Positions 40,956 through 49,885 of a stretch of 64,000 nt of DNA are shown piece by piece. The notes beneath the pieces were generated by a model that had not been told where the DNA came from, made no database searches, and saw nothing but the letters and a program-made list of their open reading frames with translations. How positions within the stretch are numbered: position 1 is the first letter of the stretch; the number at the start of each line of letters is the position of its first letter. The position numbers and the translations under genes are program-made. The DNA comes from Stenotrophomonas maltophilia (GTDB lineage: Bacteria; Pseudomonadota; Gammaproteobacteria; Xanthomonadales; Xanthomonadaceae), in assembly GCF_006974125.1 (NCBI RefSeq), contig NZ_CP037858.1, forward strand, positions 1,426,001-1,490,000. Reading direction: 5' to 3'.

Positions 40956-41831
40956 TTATTTCACCAGCTTGGCGATGGCAGCGCCCAGGTCGCCCGGCGA
41001 ACGCACGGTCACAACGCCAGCGGCTTCCATTGCAGCGAACTTGCCTTCTGCAGTGCCCTTGCCGCCCGAGGCGATCGCACCGGCGTGGCCCATGCGCTTG
41101 CCGGCCGGAGCCGACGCACCGGCGATGAAGCCGACGACCGGCTTCTTCACGTGGTTCTTGATGTACTCGGCGCCGGCTTCTTCCGCGTCACCGCCGATTT
41201 CGCCAACCATGATGATGCCTTCGGTCTGCGGGTCTTCGTTGAACAGCTTCAGGCAGTCGACGAAGTTCAGGCCGTTGATCGGGTCACCACCGATGCCGAT
41301 GCAGGTGGACTGGCCCAGGCCGACTTCGGTGGTCTGCTTGACCGCTTCATAGGTCAGGGTGCCCGAACGCGACACGATGCCGATCTTGCCCGGCTGGTGG
41401 ATGTGGCCCGGCATGATGCCGATCTTGCACTCACCCGGGGTGATGACGCCCGGGCAGTTCGGCCCGATCAGCACGGTGTCCGGATGCGAGCGGGTCAGCA
41501 CGTTCTTGACGCGCAGCATGTCCAGCACCGGGATGCCTTCGGTGATGCAGACGATGACCTTGATGCCGGCAGCAGCGGCTTCCAGGATCGCGTCAGCCGC
41601 GTACGGCGGCGGCACGTAGATGACCGAAGCGTTGGCGCCGGTGCTCTGCACGGCGTCGGCAACGGTGTTGAAGACCGGCAGGTCGATATGGGTGGTGCCA
41701 CCCTTGCCCGGGGTCACGCCGCCGACAACCTGGGTGCCGTACTCGATCATCTGAGTGGCGTGGAAGGTGCCCTGCTGGCCGGTGAAGCCCTGCACGATCA
41801 CCTTGGTGTTCTTGTTGATCAAAACAGACAT
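40956..41831 (-). CDS. sucD: Succinyl-CoA synthetase, alpha subunit
   Basis: TCA-cycle enzyme that turns succinyl-CoA into succinate while making ATP or GTP. The alpha subunit carries the phosphohistidine and the CoA site. 291 residues. N-terminal CoA-binding Rossmann domain with [37 protein letters not shown] and [21 protein letters not shown]-terminal ligase domain with [19 protein letters not shown] and the active His in [19 protein letters not shown] (His about 246). The start ATG has AAGGAA upstream. It follows sucC after 21 bases, as in most bacteria. Confidence 0.97.
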   Translation of the reverse strand: MSVLINKNTKVIVQGFTGQQGTFHATQMIEYGTQVVGGVTPGKGGTTHIDLPVFNTVADAVQSTGANASVIYVPPPYAADAILEAAAAGIKVIVCITEGIPVLDMLRVKNVLTRSHPDTVLIGPNCPGVITPGECKIGIMPGHIHQPGKIGIVSRSGTLTYEAVKQTTEVGLGQSTCIGIGGDPINGLNFVDCLKLFNEDPQTEGIIMVGEIGGDAEEAGAEYIKNHVKKPVVGFIAGASAPAGKRMGHAGAIASGGKGTAEGKFAAMEAAGVVTVRSPGDLGAAIAKLVK

Positions 41832-41852
41832 TGGAATTCCTTGGTGTCGGTA

Positions 41853-43022
41853 TCAGGCGGCGTTCTTGACAGCTTCAACGATCTTCTTGGCGCCATCGTT
41901 GATGTTGTCAGCCGGGATGATGGCCATGCCGCTGTCACGCAGCAGCTGCTTGCCTTCTTCCACGTTGGTGCCTTCCAGGCGCACCACGACCGGAACCTTG
42001 ACGCCCACTTCCTTCACGGCGGCGATGATGCCTTCGGCAATCATGTCGCAGCGGACGATGCCGCCGAAGATGTTGACGAAGATGCCTTCGACCTTGTCCG
42101 AGGACAGGATCAGCTTGAAGGCTTCGATGACGCGCTGCTTGTTCGCACCGCCGCCCACGTCCAGGAAGTTCGCCGGCTCGCCGCCGTTGAGCTTGATGAC
42201 GTCCATGGTGGCCATGGCCAGGCCGGCGCCGTTCACCATGCAGCCGATGTTGCCGTCCATGGTGACGTAGTTGATGTCCAGCTCCGAAGCGATCACTTCG
42301 GTCGGATCTTCCTGGGTCTTGTCGCGCATGGCGACCAGGGCCTTCTGGCGGAACGCGGCGTTGTCGTCGCTGTCGAACTTGCCGTCCAGCGCGTACAGGT
42401 TGCCGTCGTCCAGGATGGCCAGCGGGTTGATTTCAACCAGCGCCAGGTCCTTTTCGTTGAACAGGCGGTACAGGTTCACCATGATGCTGGCGAACTGGCC
42501 GGCCTGCTTGGCGGTCAGGCCCAGCTTGAAGCCGAAATCACGGCCGTGGTAACCCTGCACGCCTTCGACGAAGTCGACGTTCAGCGAGTGGATCAGCTCC
42601 GGGGTTTCAGCAGCGACCTGCTCGATCTCCACGCCGCCTTCCGAAGAGGCGATGTAGGTGATGGTCTTGGTGCCACGGTCGACCAGCACCGACAGGTACA
42701 GTTCCTTGACGATCTCGCCGGCGGTGGTCACCAGCACCAGGTTGACCGGCAGTTCAACGCCTGCGGTCTGGTAGGTGGCCATCTTGGTGCCGAGCATCTT
42801 GGCCGCAGCGGCCTTCACGTCGTCGGTGGTCTTGCAGAACTTGACGCCGCCAGCCTTGCCGCGGCCGCCAGCGTGGATCTGCGCCTTGACCATCCAGGGG
42901 CCCTGGCCCAGGGAGTTGGCAGCGGCAACCGCTTCGTCCGGGGTCGCAGCGACCTTGCCGGCCGGGACCGGGATGCCGTACTCGGCAAGCAGTTGTTTTG
43001 ACTGGTATTCGTGGAAATTCAT
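41853..43022 (-). CDS. sucC: Succinyl-CoA synthetase, beta subunit
   Basis: Nucleotide-binding partner of SucD. 389 residues (388 in E. coli). N-terminal ATP-grasp domain begins [20 protein letters not shown] and has [17 protein letters not shown] at about 45-61, [10 protein letters not shown] near 153 and LVEINPLAI near 195. The C-terminal ligase domain has [20 protein letters not shown] near 255 and [17 protein letters not shown] near 287. It is the first gene of the sucCD operon. The sucAB genes are not upstream; instead pilS lies divergent across a 357-base gap. Confidence 0.97.
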   Translation of the reverse strand: MNFHEYQSKQLLAEYGIPVPAGKVAATPDEAVAAANSLGQGPWMVKAQIHAGGRGKAGGVKFCKTTDDVKAAAAKMLGTKMATYQTAGVELPVNLVLVTTAGEIVKELYLSVLVDRGTKTITYIASSEGGVEIEQVAAETPELIHSLNVDFVEGVQGYHGRDFGFKLGLTAKQAGQFASIMVNLYRLFNEKDLALVEINPLAILDDGNLYALDGKFDSDDNAAFRQKALVAMRDKTQEDPTEVIASELDINYVTMDGNIGCMVNGAGLAMATMDVIKLNGGEPANFLDVGGGANKQRVIEAFKLILSSDKVEGIFVNIFGGIVRCDMIAEGIIAAVKEVGVKVPVVVRLEGTNVEEGKQLLRDSGMAIIPADNINDGAKKIVEAVKNAA

Positions 43023-43379
43023 GCGTCACCGTGGGAATAGGAACGACCGCACGCAATTCCTCAGGGCCCCGGCGGGGCGCCGGCATGGACCGCGGCGGGC
43101 CCACTATTGTGGCCGAGCCAGCGCCGGGGCGCAAAGAAGTCTGTACAAAACGCCAGGCGCGGGCAGATTTCCACCGCCATTCAGGCAGTTGCGCCCGGGC
43201 CGGGGCTGGCCACCGGTGTCCGCACCGGGCCAAATGCGCGATCCGGGTCACTTCGGCGGCACCCGGCCGGGGGCCCTATACTGCCCTTCGCAAACGCGAC
43301 GTGCCGGCCCGGCTTCAGGGGGCGCCGGCCAGGCCCGCCGCAGAATCCAGACCCAGGCAGCCAGAAGGGGAGTTCCGGC
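43023..43379. promoter_or_regulatory. Divergent gap between sucC and pilS
   Basis: 357 bases without a gene; frames here are GC-rich shadows. A TATACT hexamer at 43277-43282 on the plus strand could be a -10 box for pilS, but the upstream -35 is weak. AGGGGAG lies before the pilS GTG. No clear promoter for sucC was seen. Confidence 0.35.
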
Positions 43380-44993
43380 GTGTCACCCAGTGCTTCATTG
43401 ATCGACCGCATCGAATCGATTCCGCGGCGTGAACTGTATTTCTTCGCGCTGTACAGGGTGCTGATCGCTACGGTCATTGCCGCCCTGCTCTACAGCCCCT
43501 TGTCGGCCATGGTCGGCGAAGCCCATCACCCGCGGCTGGCCGACGTCGTTGCGGTCATCTACCTGGCCCTGTCGCTGCTGGCCCTGGCACTCGGCCGCAA
43601 CGAACGCTGGCTGCGTCCGATCGTGGTCAGCGGCGTGCTGGTGGATATCGTGGCCGCCACCCTGCTGTCGCACGCCCTGCCCGGCGCCAGTGCCGGCATC
43701 TCGATGTCGCTGCTGTTCAACATCGCCGCCGCCGCCACCCTGCTGCCGCTCAGCCTGGGGCTGGGCCTGGCGCTGGCCGCCAGCCTGGCCACCGGCGTCG
43801 AGTACACCTGGAAGCTGCTGGAAGGCGGCGACCCTACCCGCACCCTGGCCGAACTGGCGATGTTCGCCACCAGCTACCTGGCACTGGCCTTCATCAGCTA
43901 CCAGGTAGGCAACCGCGCCCGCCGCAACCAGCAACTGGCCAACCAGCGCGGCGACGAAGTGGCCAACCTGTTCCAGATCAACGAACTGATCATCCGCCGC
44001 ATGCGCACCGGCGTGCTGGTGGTGGACGCCGACAACCGCATCACCCTGGCCAACGAAGCCGCCTCGATGCTGCTGGGCGACAACGACGGCAACGGCGAAA
44101 GTGGACGCCTGGACCTGGCCAGCGCCGCACCGGAACTGGCGCGCCGGCTGCAGCGCTGGCGCAATGGCTGGGCACAGGACGAACTGCCGCTGCAGCTCAA
44201 CCCCGACCAGCCGGAAGTGCAGCCGCGCTTCGCCCGCCTGCTGGCCGGCAGCGAGCTGGCCCTGGTGTTCCTGGACGATTCCAGCGTGGTCTCGCGCCGC
44301 GCCGAATCGCTCACCCTTTCTGCCATGGGCCGCTTCTCGGCCAGCCTCGCCCACGAGATCCGCAACCCGCTGGCGGCGATCAACTATGCGGTGCAGCTGC
44401 TCGAGGAAGGTACCGGCTTCAACGAGAGCGACCGCCGCCTGCTGCAGATCATCCGCCAGCAGTGCCAGCGCACCAACGGCATCGTCGAAAGCGTGCTGGG
44501 CCTGGCCCGGCGCGAGCGTGCCACGCCCGAGAACGTGGACCTGGTCGCCTTCGTGCGCCGCTTCGTGCTGGAGTACAAGCAGGGCCAGACCCTGGAGACC
44601 GACAGCATCGAACCGATCATCAGCGACACTTCGGTGATGGCCCAGGTCGACACCAAGCATCTCTACCAGGTGCTGACCGTGCTGGTGCACAACGCGCTGA
44701 AGTACGGCCGCATCGGCCAGCAACCGGCACGGGTGCGGCTGCGCGTGGCCCAGCACGAACGCAGCGCGGTGATCGATGTGATGGACCGCGGCCCGGGCAT
44801 CCCCGAGAGCGTGGCCGCGCAGCTGTTCCGGCCCTTCTTCACCACGTCCGAGCATGGCACCGGACTGGGCCTGTACATCGCGCGCGAGCTGTGCAGGGCC
44901 AACCAGGCCCGCCTGGACTACATCGCGGTACCCGCCGGTGGCTCCTGCTTCCGCCTGGTGCTGCCCGGTCCACATACGCTGCTGCCCAGCTGA
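43380..44993 (+). CDS. pilS: Type IV pilus sensor kinase PilS
   Basis: Inner-membrane histidine kinase that controls pilin transcription through PilR. 537 residues. Six hydrophobic segments in residues 20-175, then a PAS-like linker (LFQINELIIRRMRTGVLVVD near 197-216). The phospho-acceptor His325 is in SLAHEIRNPLAAINYAVQ. The ATPase domain has N-box VLVHNALKYGR, G1 DRGPGIP and G2 HGTGLGLYIARELC. The start is GTG at 43380-43382 with AGGGGAG at good spacing. A long in-frame extension upstream is non-coding GC-rich sequence. It is followed by pilR after 60 bases. Confidence 0.92.
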   Translation: MSPSASLIDRIESIPRRELYFFALYRVLIATVIAALLYSPLSAMVGEAHHPRLADVVAVIYLALSLLALALGRNERWLRPIVVSGVLVDIVAATLLSHALPGASAGISMSLLFNIAAAATLLPLSLGLGLALAASLATGVEYTWKLLEGGDPTRTLAELAMFATSYLALAFISYQVGNRARRNQQLANQRGDEVANLFQINELIIRRMRTGVLVVDADNRITLANEAASMLLGDNDGNGESGRLDLASAAPELARRLQRWRNGWAQDELPLQLNPDQPEVQPRFARLLAGSELALVFLDDSSVVSRRAESLTLSAMGRFSASLAHEIRNPLAAINYAVQLLEEGTGFNESDRRLLQIIRQQCQRTNGIVESVLGLARRERATPENVDLVAFVRRFVLEYKQGQTLETDSIEPIISDTSVMAQVDTKHLYQVLTVLVHNALKYGRIGQQPARVRLRVAQHERSAVIDVMDRGPGIPESVAAQLFRPFFTTSEHGTGLGLYIARELCRANQARLDYIAVPAGGSCFRLVLPGPHTLLPS

Positions 44994-45053
44994 TTCCCAT
45001 TCTGTGCGTCAAACATTTGTCGCTTCCAGCCCCCTCGTTTATCTTTCACGCCC

Positions 45054-46427
45054 ATGAATGAAACCCGCAGCGCCCTCGTCGTCGACGACGAACGCGACAT
45101 CCGCGAACTGCTGGTGCTGACCCTCGGCCGCATGGGGCTGCGCATCAGTACCGCCGCCAACCTGGCCGAGGCACGTGAGCTGCTGGCCAGCAATCCGTAC
45201 GACCTGTGCATCACCGACATGCGCCTGCCGGATGGCAACGGTATCGAGCTGGTCAGCGAGATCGCCCAGCACTACCCGCGCACGCCGGTCGCAATGATCA
45301 CCGCATTCGGCAGCATGGATCTCGCCGTGGAGGCGCTGAAGGCCGGCGCGTTCGATTTCGTCAGCAAGCCGGTGGACATCTCGGTGCTGCGCGGACTGGT
45401 CAAGCACGCGCTGGAACTCAACAACGCCGAGCGCCCGGCACCGAGCCCCAACGCCGAACAGGGCGGGCGCCTGCTTGGCCACTCACAGGCCATGGATGTG
45501 CTGCGCACCACCATCGGCAAGGTCGCGCGCAGCCAGGCGCCGGTCTACATCCTCGGCGAGTCGGGCGTTGGCAAGGAGCTGGTCGCACGCACCATCCATG
45601 CCCAGGGCGCGCGCGCGGCCGGCCCGTTCGTGCCGGTCAACTGCGGCGCCATTCCCGGCGAGCTGATGGAGAGCGAATTCTTCGGCCATCGCAAGGGCAG
45701 TTTCAGCGGCGCGCACGCCGACAAGCCCGGCCTGTTCCAGGCTGCGCATGGCGGCACCCTGTTCCTGGACGAAGTGGCTGAACTGCCACTGCAGATGCAG
45801 GTGAAGCTGCTGCGCGCGATCCAAGAAAAGTCGGTGCGCGCGGTGGGCGCGGCCAACGAGGAGCCGGTGGATGTCCGCATTCTCTCGGCCACCCACAAGG
45901 ATCTGGCCGAGCTGGTCGAGGACGGGCGCTTCCGCCACGACCTGTACTACCGCATCAACGTGATCGAACTGAAGGTGCCGCCGCTGCGCGAGCGCCGTCA
46001 GGACCTGCCTGAACTGGCCGCGGCCGTGCTGGCCCGATTGGCCCGCAGCCACGGCCGCGCCACCCCGCTGCTGGCGCCGTCGGCGCTGGAAGCACTGGCG
46101 CAGTATGCGTTCCCGGGCAATGTGCGCGAGCTGGAAAACATCCTGGAGCGTGCTTTGGCCCTGGCCGAGGAAGACTGCATCGGCGCCGATGACCTGCGCC
46201 TGCCGCAGCACGCGCCGCGTGCACCCGGCAGTGCCGCGCCCGCCGAAGCGGTGGCCGACCTGCAGCCGGGCAGCGCTGCCCTGCCTTCCTACATCGAGCA
46301 GCTCGAGCGCAGCGCCATCCAGCGTGCGCTGGAAGAGAACCGCTGGAACAAGACCCGTACCGCCGCGCAGCTGGGCATCACCTTCCGTGCGCTGCGCTAC
46401 AAGCTGAAGAAGCTGGGGATGGAGTAA
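45054..46427 (+). CDS. pilR: Sigma-54-dependent response regulator PilR
   Basis: Activates pilin transcription with sigma-54 RNA polymerase. 457 residues. Receiver domain with Asp55 in LCITDMRLPDG. AAA+ domain has Walker A GESGVGKE at 168-175 and the sigma-54 contact loop at 215-220. That loop reads GSFSGA here, where most activators have GAFTGA and Pseudomonas PilR has GSFTGA. Walker B is GGTLFLDEVAELP. The C-terminal Fis-type helix-turn-helix is RALEENRWNKTRTAAQLGIT followed by FRALRYKLKKLGM. A likely target is the sigma-54 promoter at 49631-49646. Confidence 0.95.
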   Translation: MNETRSALVVDDERDIRELLVLTLGRMGLRISTAANLAEARELLASNPYDLCITDMRLPDGNGIELVSEIAQHYPRTPVAMITAFGSMDLAVEALKAGAFDFVSKPVDISVLRGLVKHALELNNAERPAPSPNAEQGGRLLGHSQAMDVLRTTIGKVARSQAPVYILGESGVGKELVARTIHAQGARAAGPFVPVNCGAIPGELMESEFFGHRKGSFSGAHADKPGLFQAAHGGTLFLDEVAELPLQMQVKLLRAIQEKSVRAVGAANEEPVDVRILSATHKDLAELVEDGRFRHDLYYRINVIELKVPPLRERRQDLPELAAAVLARLARSHGRATPLLAPSALEALAQYAFPGNVRELENILERALALAEEDCIGADDLRLPQHAPRAPGSAAPAEAVADLQPGSAALPSYIEQLERSAIQRALEENRWNKTRTAAQLGITFRALRYKLKKLGME

Positions 46428-46443
46428 GGGCCGAACGGCCCTG

Positions 46444-46578
46444 GTAGGCGCCAACCCTGGTTGGCGTTGCGCCGCCGTGCCATCCACGCATGGCGTGGAT
46501 CTACCCACCAACGTGGTAGTGCCGGCCGCTGGCCGGCAACCTCATGCATCGCGCCATCCACGCATGGCGTGGATCTAC
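46444..46578. repeat. Cluster of four SMAG elements
   Basis: A plus-strand GTAG with a GCGCCAACC stem (46444-46467) and an inverted ATCCACGC-ATG-GCGTGGAT (46482-46504). Then a plus-strand TGCCGGCC type (46516-46538) and an inverted ATCCACGC type (46556-46578). The last ends one base before the pilB stop codon. They fill the gap between convergent pilR and pilB. Confidence 0.85.
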
Positions 46579-46579
46579 C

Positions 46580-48313
46580 TCAATCCTTGGTGACGCGGTT
46601 GATCTCGGCCAGGCTGGTGATGCCCGCCGCGGCCTTCTTCAATGCCGACTGGCGCAGGTCATTCACCCCGATCTGCTGCGCCGCCTCGGCAATCTGCAGC
46701 GCATTGCCACCGGCCAGCACGATGGTGGCGATCTCATCGGTCATCGGCATGACCTGGTAGACGCCGGTCCGGCCCTTGTAGCCCTCGGTGCATTCATCGC
46801 AGCCCACGGCCTCGTACAACTCGATGCCCGCATCCAACTGCGCCTGGGTGAAGCCTTCGGCCAGCAGCGCATGTTCGGGCAGGTTGGACGGACGCTTGCA
46901 GTTGCCGCACAGGCGGCGCGCCAGGCGCTGGGCGATCACCAGCGTCACCGAGCTGGTGATGTTGTACGGCGCGATGCCCATGTTCATCAGGCGCGCGATG
47001 GTCTGCGGCGCATCGTTGGTATGCAGCGTGGACAGCACCATGTGGCCGGTCTGCGCGGCCTTGATCGCGATCTCCGCCGTTTCCAGGTCGCGGATTTCGC
47101 CGACCATGATGATGTCCGGGTCCTGTCGCAGGAACGAGCGCAGCGCCGCGGCGAAGGTCATGCCGCGCTTGTTGTTCTGCTGCACCTGGTTGACGCCGGG
47201 CAGGCGGATTTCCACCGGGTCTTCGGCGGTGGAGATGTTGCGCGTCTCGTCGTTGAGGATGCCCAGCGCGGTATACAGCGACACGGTCTTGCCCGAACCG
47301 GTCGGGCCGGTCACCAGCACCATGCCGTAGGGCTTGTGGATGGCATCCAGGAACAGCTTCTGCTGGTCCGGCTCGTAGCCCAGCTTGTCGATGCCCAGCT
47401 TGGCCGCGCTGCCATCGAGGATACGCAGCACCACCTTCTCGCCGAACAGGGTCGGCAGCGTGCTGACGCGGAAGTCGATCTGCTTGGTCTTGGACAGGTT
47501 GAGCTTGATGCGGCCGTCCTGCGGGACGCGCTTCTCGGCGATGTCCAGCTGTGCCATCACCTTCAGGCGGGCGGCGATGCGCTGGTTCAACTTCACCGGT
47601 GCGCGCGCGACCATCTTCAGCAGGCCATCGATGCGCAGGCGCACGCGGTAATCGTCTTCGTAGGGCTCGAAGTGGATGTCCGAGGCACCCTTGCGGATCG
47701 CATCGACCAGCACCTTGTTGACGAACTTCACCACCGGGGTGTCGTCGCCCTTGGCGTCGATGCCGGAATCGCCGCCGGTAGCGCCGAGATCCTCGTCGCC
47801 GGCCGCCACGTCCAGGTTGCCCATGCCATCGTCATCGCCACCCAGGGCGTCGCCGAGGGTGTCATGGCTGGCGTGCCACTGTTCCAGCGTGCGGCGGATC
47901 TGGTCCTCGTCGACCAGGATAGGCTCGACCACCAGGTTGGTGTGGAACTTGATCTCGTCCAGCGAGTGGGTCGGGTTGCTGGTGCCGACGAACAGCCTGC
48001 CACCGCGCTTGAACAACGGCAGCACGTTGTGCTTGCGCAGCAGCTCCTCGCTGACCAGGCTCATCGCGTTCTGGCTGGCGTCGAAGGTGGACACGTCGAA
48101 CAGCGGCATGCCGAACTCGACCGCGTTGGCGGCGGCCAGCTGCGAGGCATTGACCAGCTTGTTCTGCGCGAACCACGTGGGCAGTGGCTGGCGGGCGGCC
48201 GCGGCCTTGGCCATGGCGTCGCGGGCGGTGGCCTCGTCCAGGGCCCCGTCCTGCACCAGGCGACGGGCCAGGCCGGTGATGCCGACAAGATTGGCGGTGG
48301 TGACAGCGTTCAT
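46580..48313 (-). CDS. pilB: Type IV pilus assembly ATPase PilB
   Basis: Hexameric cytoplasmic motor that powers pilus extension. 577 residues. N-terminal MshEN-type domain (about 1-150). An acidic Gly-rich linker (about 155-192) is unusual in its run of Asp and Gly residues. C-terminal ATPase domain has Walker A GPTGSGKT at 336-343, Asp box, Walker B DIIMVGEIRD and His box HMVLSTLHTNDA. A zinc-binding Cys set (CGNCKRP and CDEC) lies near 460-500. The start ATG has AAGGA upstream. It is on the opposite strand from pilR and followed upstream by two pilin genes on its own strand. PilC is divergent. Confidence 0.95.
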   Translation of the reverse strand: MNAVTTANLVGITGLARRLVQDGALDEATARDAMAKAAAARQPLPTWFAQNKLVNASQLAAANAVEFGMPLFDVSTFDASQNAMSLVSEELLRKHNVLPLFKRGGRLFVGTSNPTHSLDEIKFHTNLVVEPILVDEDQIRRTLEQWHASHDTLGDALGGDDDGMGNLDVAAGDEDLGATGGDSGIDAKGDDTPVVKFVNKVLVDAIRKGASDIHFEPYEDDYRVRLRIDGLLKMVARAPVKLNQRIAARLKVMAQLDIAEKRVPQDGRIKLNLSKTKQIDFRVSTLPTLFGEKVVLRILDGSAAKLGIDKLGYEPDQQKLFLDAIHKPYGMVLVTGPTGSGKTVSLYTALGILNDETRNISTAEDPVEIRLPGVNQVQQNNKRGMTFAAALRSFLRQDPDIIMVGEIRDLETAEIAIKAAQTGHMVLSTLHTNDAPQTIARLMNMGIAPYNITSSVTLVIAQRLARRLCGNCKRPSNLPEHALLAEGFTQAQLDAGIELYEAVGCDECTEGYKGRTGVYQVMPMTDEIATIVLAGGNALQIAEAAQQIGVNDLRQSALKKAAAGITSLAEINRVTKD

Positions 48314-48535
48314 ATGAATCCTTGGCTCATGGGGTCATGCCATGCCGTACACCTTGCACGGACACCGCACGGGGCAGCAGAACCCGCCGCGACCCAACGG
48401 CCACCGGCATCGCCAATCCATGAGCAACACTGCCTTGCCCGGCACTCCCGGCCCGGCAGGCACGATCCTGACTCCCCCGGGGATGATAGCCCCGTCAAGG
48501 GGCGGCCAGCATCCCATTGACGCGCTGAAGTGTGA

Positions 48536-48943
48536 TCAGCAGCCGGTCGGGCGATAGCGCGCTTCGAACGCGCTGCCATCGCAGCTCCAGATGCCCTCGG
48601 CCGAGCGGCGCAGGATCAGGTCCTTGCCTTCCAGCGCGCTGTGGCCCTTCAACGTGCAGCTGATGTGGCCGACACCGGAGTCGCTGAGTTCGGCTTCGAC
48701 GTTCGAGCAGTGGGCGTTCTGGGCACCGCCGATGAACTCAGGGGTGACCAGGCTGGCCGAGCGGTTTTCATAGACGACCGTTTCAACCAGCATCTTGCCC
48801 GGGCTGATGTCTGCCAGTGCAGCGGTCAGCTGGGTGCGGATGATGTACGGCTGGAACGCCACCGTCGCGATGGCCGCCAGAATGGCGATGATGGCCACCA
48901 CGATCATCAGCTCTATGAGCGTGAAGCCCTTTTGCGTGTTCAT
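48536..48943 (-). CDS. Type IV pilin, second copy
   Basis: 135 residues. Short leader MNTQKG, then the class IVa core [20 protein letters not shown] with the conserved Glu at mature position 5. PilD should cut after the Gly and methylate the Phe. The globular part (about 30-135) has four cysteines, the last in YRPTGC at the very C-terminus, which could form the D-region loop. The start ATG is preceded by AGGGGGAG. It lies downstream of the main pilin gene after a terminator-like stem (49011-49037). No own sigma-54 promoter is seen, so lower or separate expression is likely. The body is diverged from the other pilin; it may be a minor or alternative pilin. Confidence 0.88.
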   Translation of the reverse strand: MNTQKGFTLIELMIVVAIIAILAAIATVAFQPYIIRTQLTAALADISPGKMLVETVVYENRSASLVTPEFIGGAQNAHCSNVEAELSDSGVGHISCTLKGHSALEGKDLILRRSAEGIWSCDGSAFEARYRPTGC

Positions 48944-49010
48944 GACTCCCCCTGTTTGATCCAGCAATCCCCATTGCTGCGTGCCGACCGGGACTCGTAC
49001 TCCAGTCAGC

Positions 49011-49037
49011 ACAAGGCCCGCCGAAGCGGGCCCTGTG
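49011..49037 (-). terminator. Stem between the two pilin genes
   Basis: GGCCCGC (49015-49021), loop CGAA, GCGGGCC (49026-49032), flanked by partly complementary CACA and TGTG. It lies 59 bases after the major pilin stop codon and would attenuate read-through into the second pilin. Confidence 0.6.
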
Positions 49038-49095
49038 TCAACTCTGATGACAACTACAGGAGCAGCTAACTCCTATGCCTGTCATGTCAAGAGTA

Positions 49096-49533
49096 TTAGG
49101 TACCAGTGCAGCCAGCGGGACGGAACTTCTTGTCAACCGACACGGTGACGCAGCTGAAACCACCAGCCTTCGTGATTGCGCCCGAGGTGGCATCAACCGT
49201 CGCTTCATCGTACTTGAGAGCGATGGTGGAGCTGGTGCCAATGCGGCCCGGATCACGGATGGTGCAGGTCATGCCAGTCTTGGCAACAGCAACTTCCGAG
49301 CAGCTACCGGTCTCTTCAGCCTGGAAGCCGGCGGTCGCAGCGGTCGGAGTACGACCACTGCTGATTTCCATCTCGAACTGGGTCTTGTGCGAGGCCAGGT
49401 CGGCCAGCGCAGCGGTGACCTTCGACTTCGAGGTGTAGTCCTGGTAGGCCGGCAGCGCGATGGCGGCCAGGATGGCGATGATCGCGACGACGATCATCAG
49501 TTCGATAAGGGTGAAGCCCTTCTGGTTCTTCAT
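49096..49533 (-). CDS. pilA: Type IV major pilin
   Basis: 145 residues. Leader MKNQKG and core [20 protein letters not shown], with Glu5, then [20 protein letters not shown], a typical PilA alpha-1 continuation. The globular domain has four cysteines ([17 protein letters not shown] and the later FSC and AGC), consistent with a two-disulfide Xanthomonadaceae pilin. It forms the pilus fibre after processing by PilD. A sigma-54 promoter lies about 98-113 bases upstream, giving an untranslated leader of about 85 bases. It is the only pilin of the pair with such a promoter, hence the major-pilin call. Divergent from pilC. Confidence 0.92.
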   Translation of the reverse strand: MKNQKGFTLIELMIVVAIIAILAAIALPAYQDYTSKSKVTAALADLASHKTQFEMEISSGRTPTAATAGFQAEETGSCSEVAVAKTGMTCTIRDPGRIGTSSTIALKYDEATVDATSGAITKAGGFSCVTVSVDKKFRPAGCTGT

Positions 49534-49630
49534 TGGTACATCCCCAAGATAGTGGTGGTTGAGTTCAGTGCACGGGATCGGACCGGCCAGCGCCGGTTGA
49601 GCGGGCCCCGCGCCCTGCGGGTGGATCAAC

Positions 49631-49646
49631 GCAGGTTGCGTGCCAA
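49631..49646 (-). promoter_or_regulatory. Sigma-54 promoter of the major pilin gene
   Basis: On the minus strand TTGGCACGCAACCTGC: the -24 GG and -12 GC are 10 bases apart as required (consensus TGGCACG, 4 bases, TTGC). TTGGCACG is a perfect -24 element; the -12 has CTGC for TTGC. PilR is the expected activator. Confidence 0.82.
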
Positions 49647-49885
49647 CCCCGGCACGCCTCCCCCTGGATTTCCCCGCGCCCATGATGGCAGCAATTTCGC
49701 GGATGGGAACCCCCCGCATCCGAATCTGCGATGGACGCGGCAATGTGACGCAGTACGTCACCTTTGGTCGGCACCCGGCACGAAATCGCACGCTGGGCCG
49801 CCTGCCAACTGCCCATCCGGCCTTGAACCCGCTACCATCAATGGCTAGTTACCCGCCTGGGGATGGCGGGTCTTGGGGAGCCAAC

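Noticed and set aside
48944..49095. Possible sigma-54 promoter (CGGCACGCAGC) before the second pilin
   Set aside because: A -24-like TCGGCAC is present, but the bases 10 further on are TG rather than GC, so the -12 element is missing.
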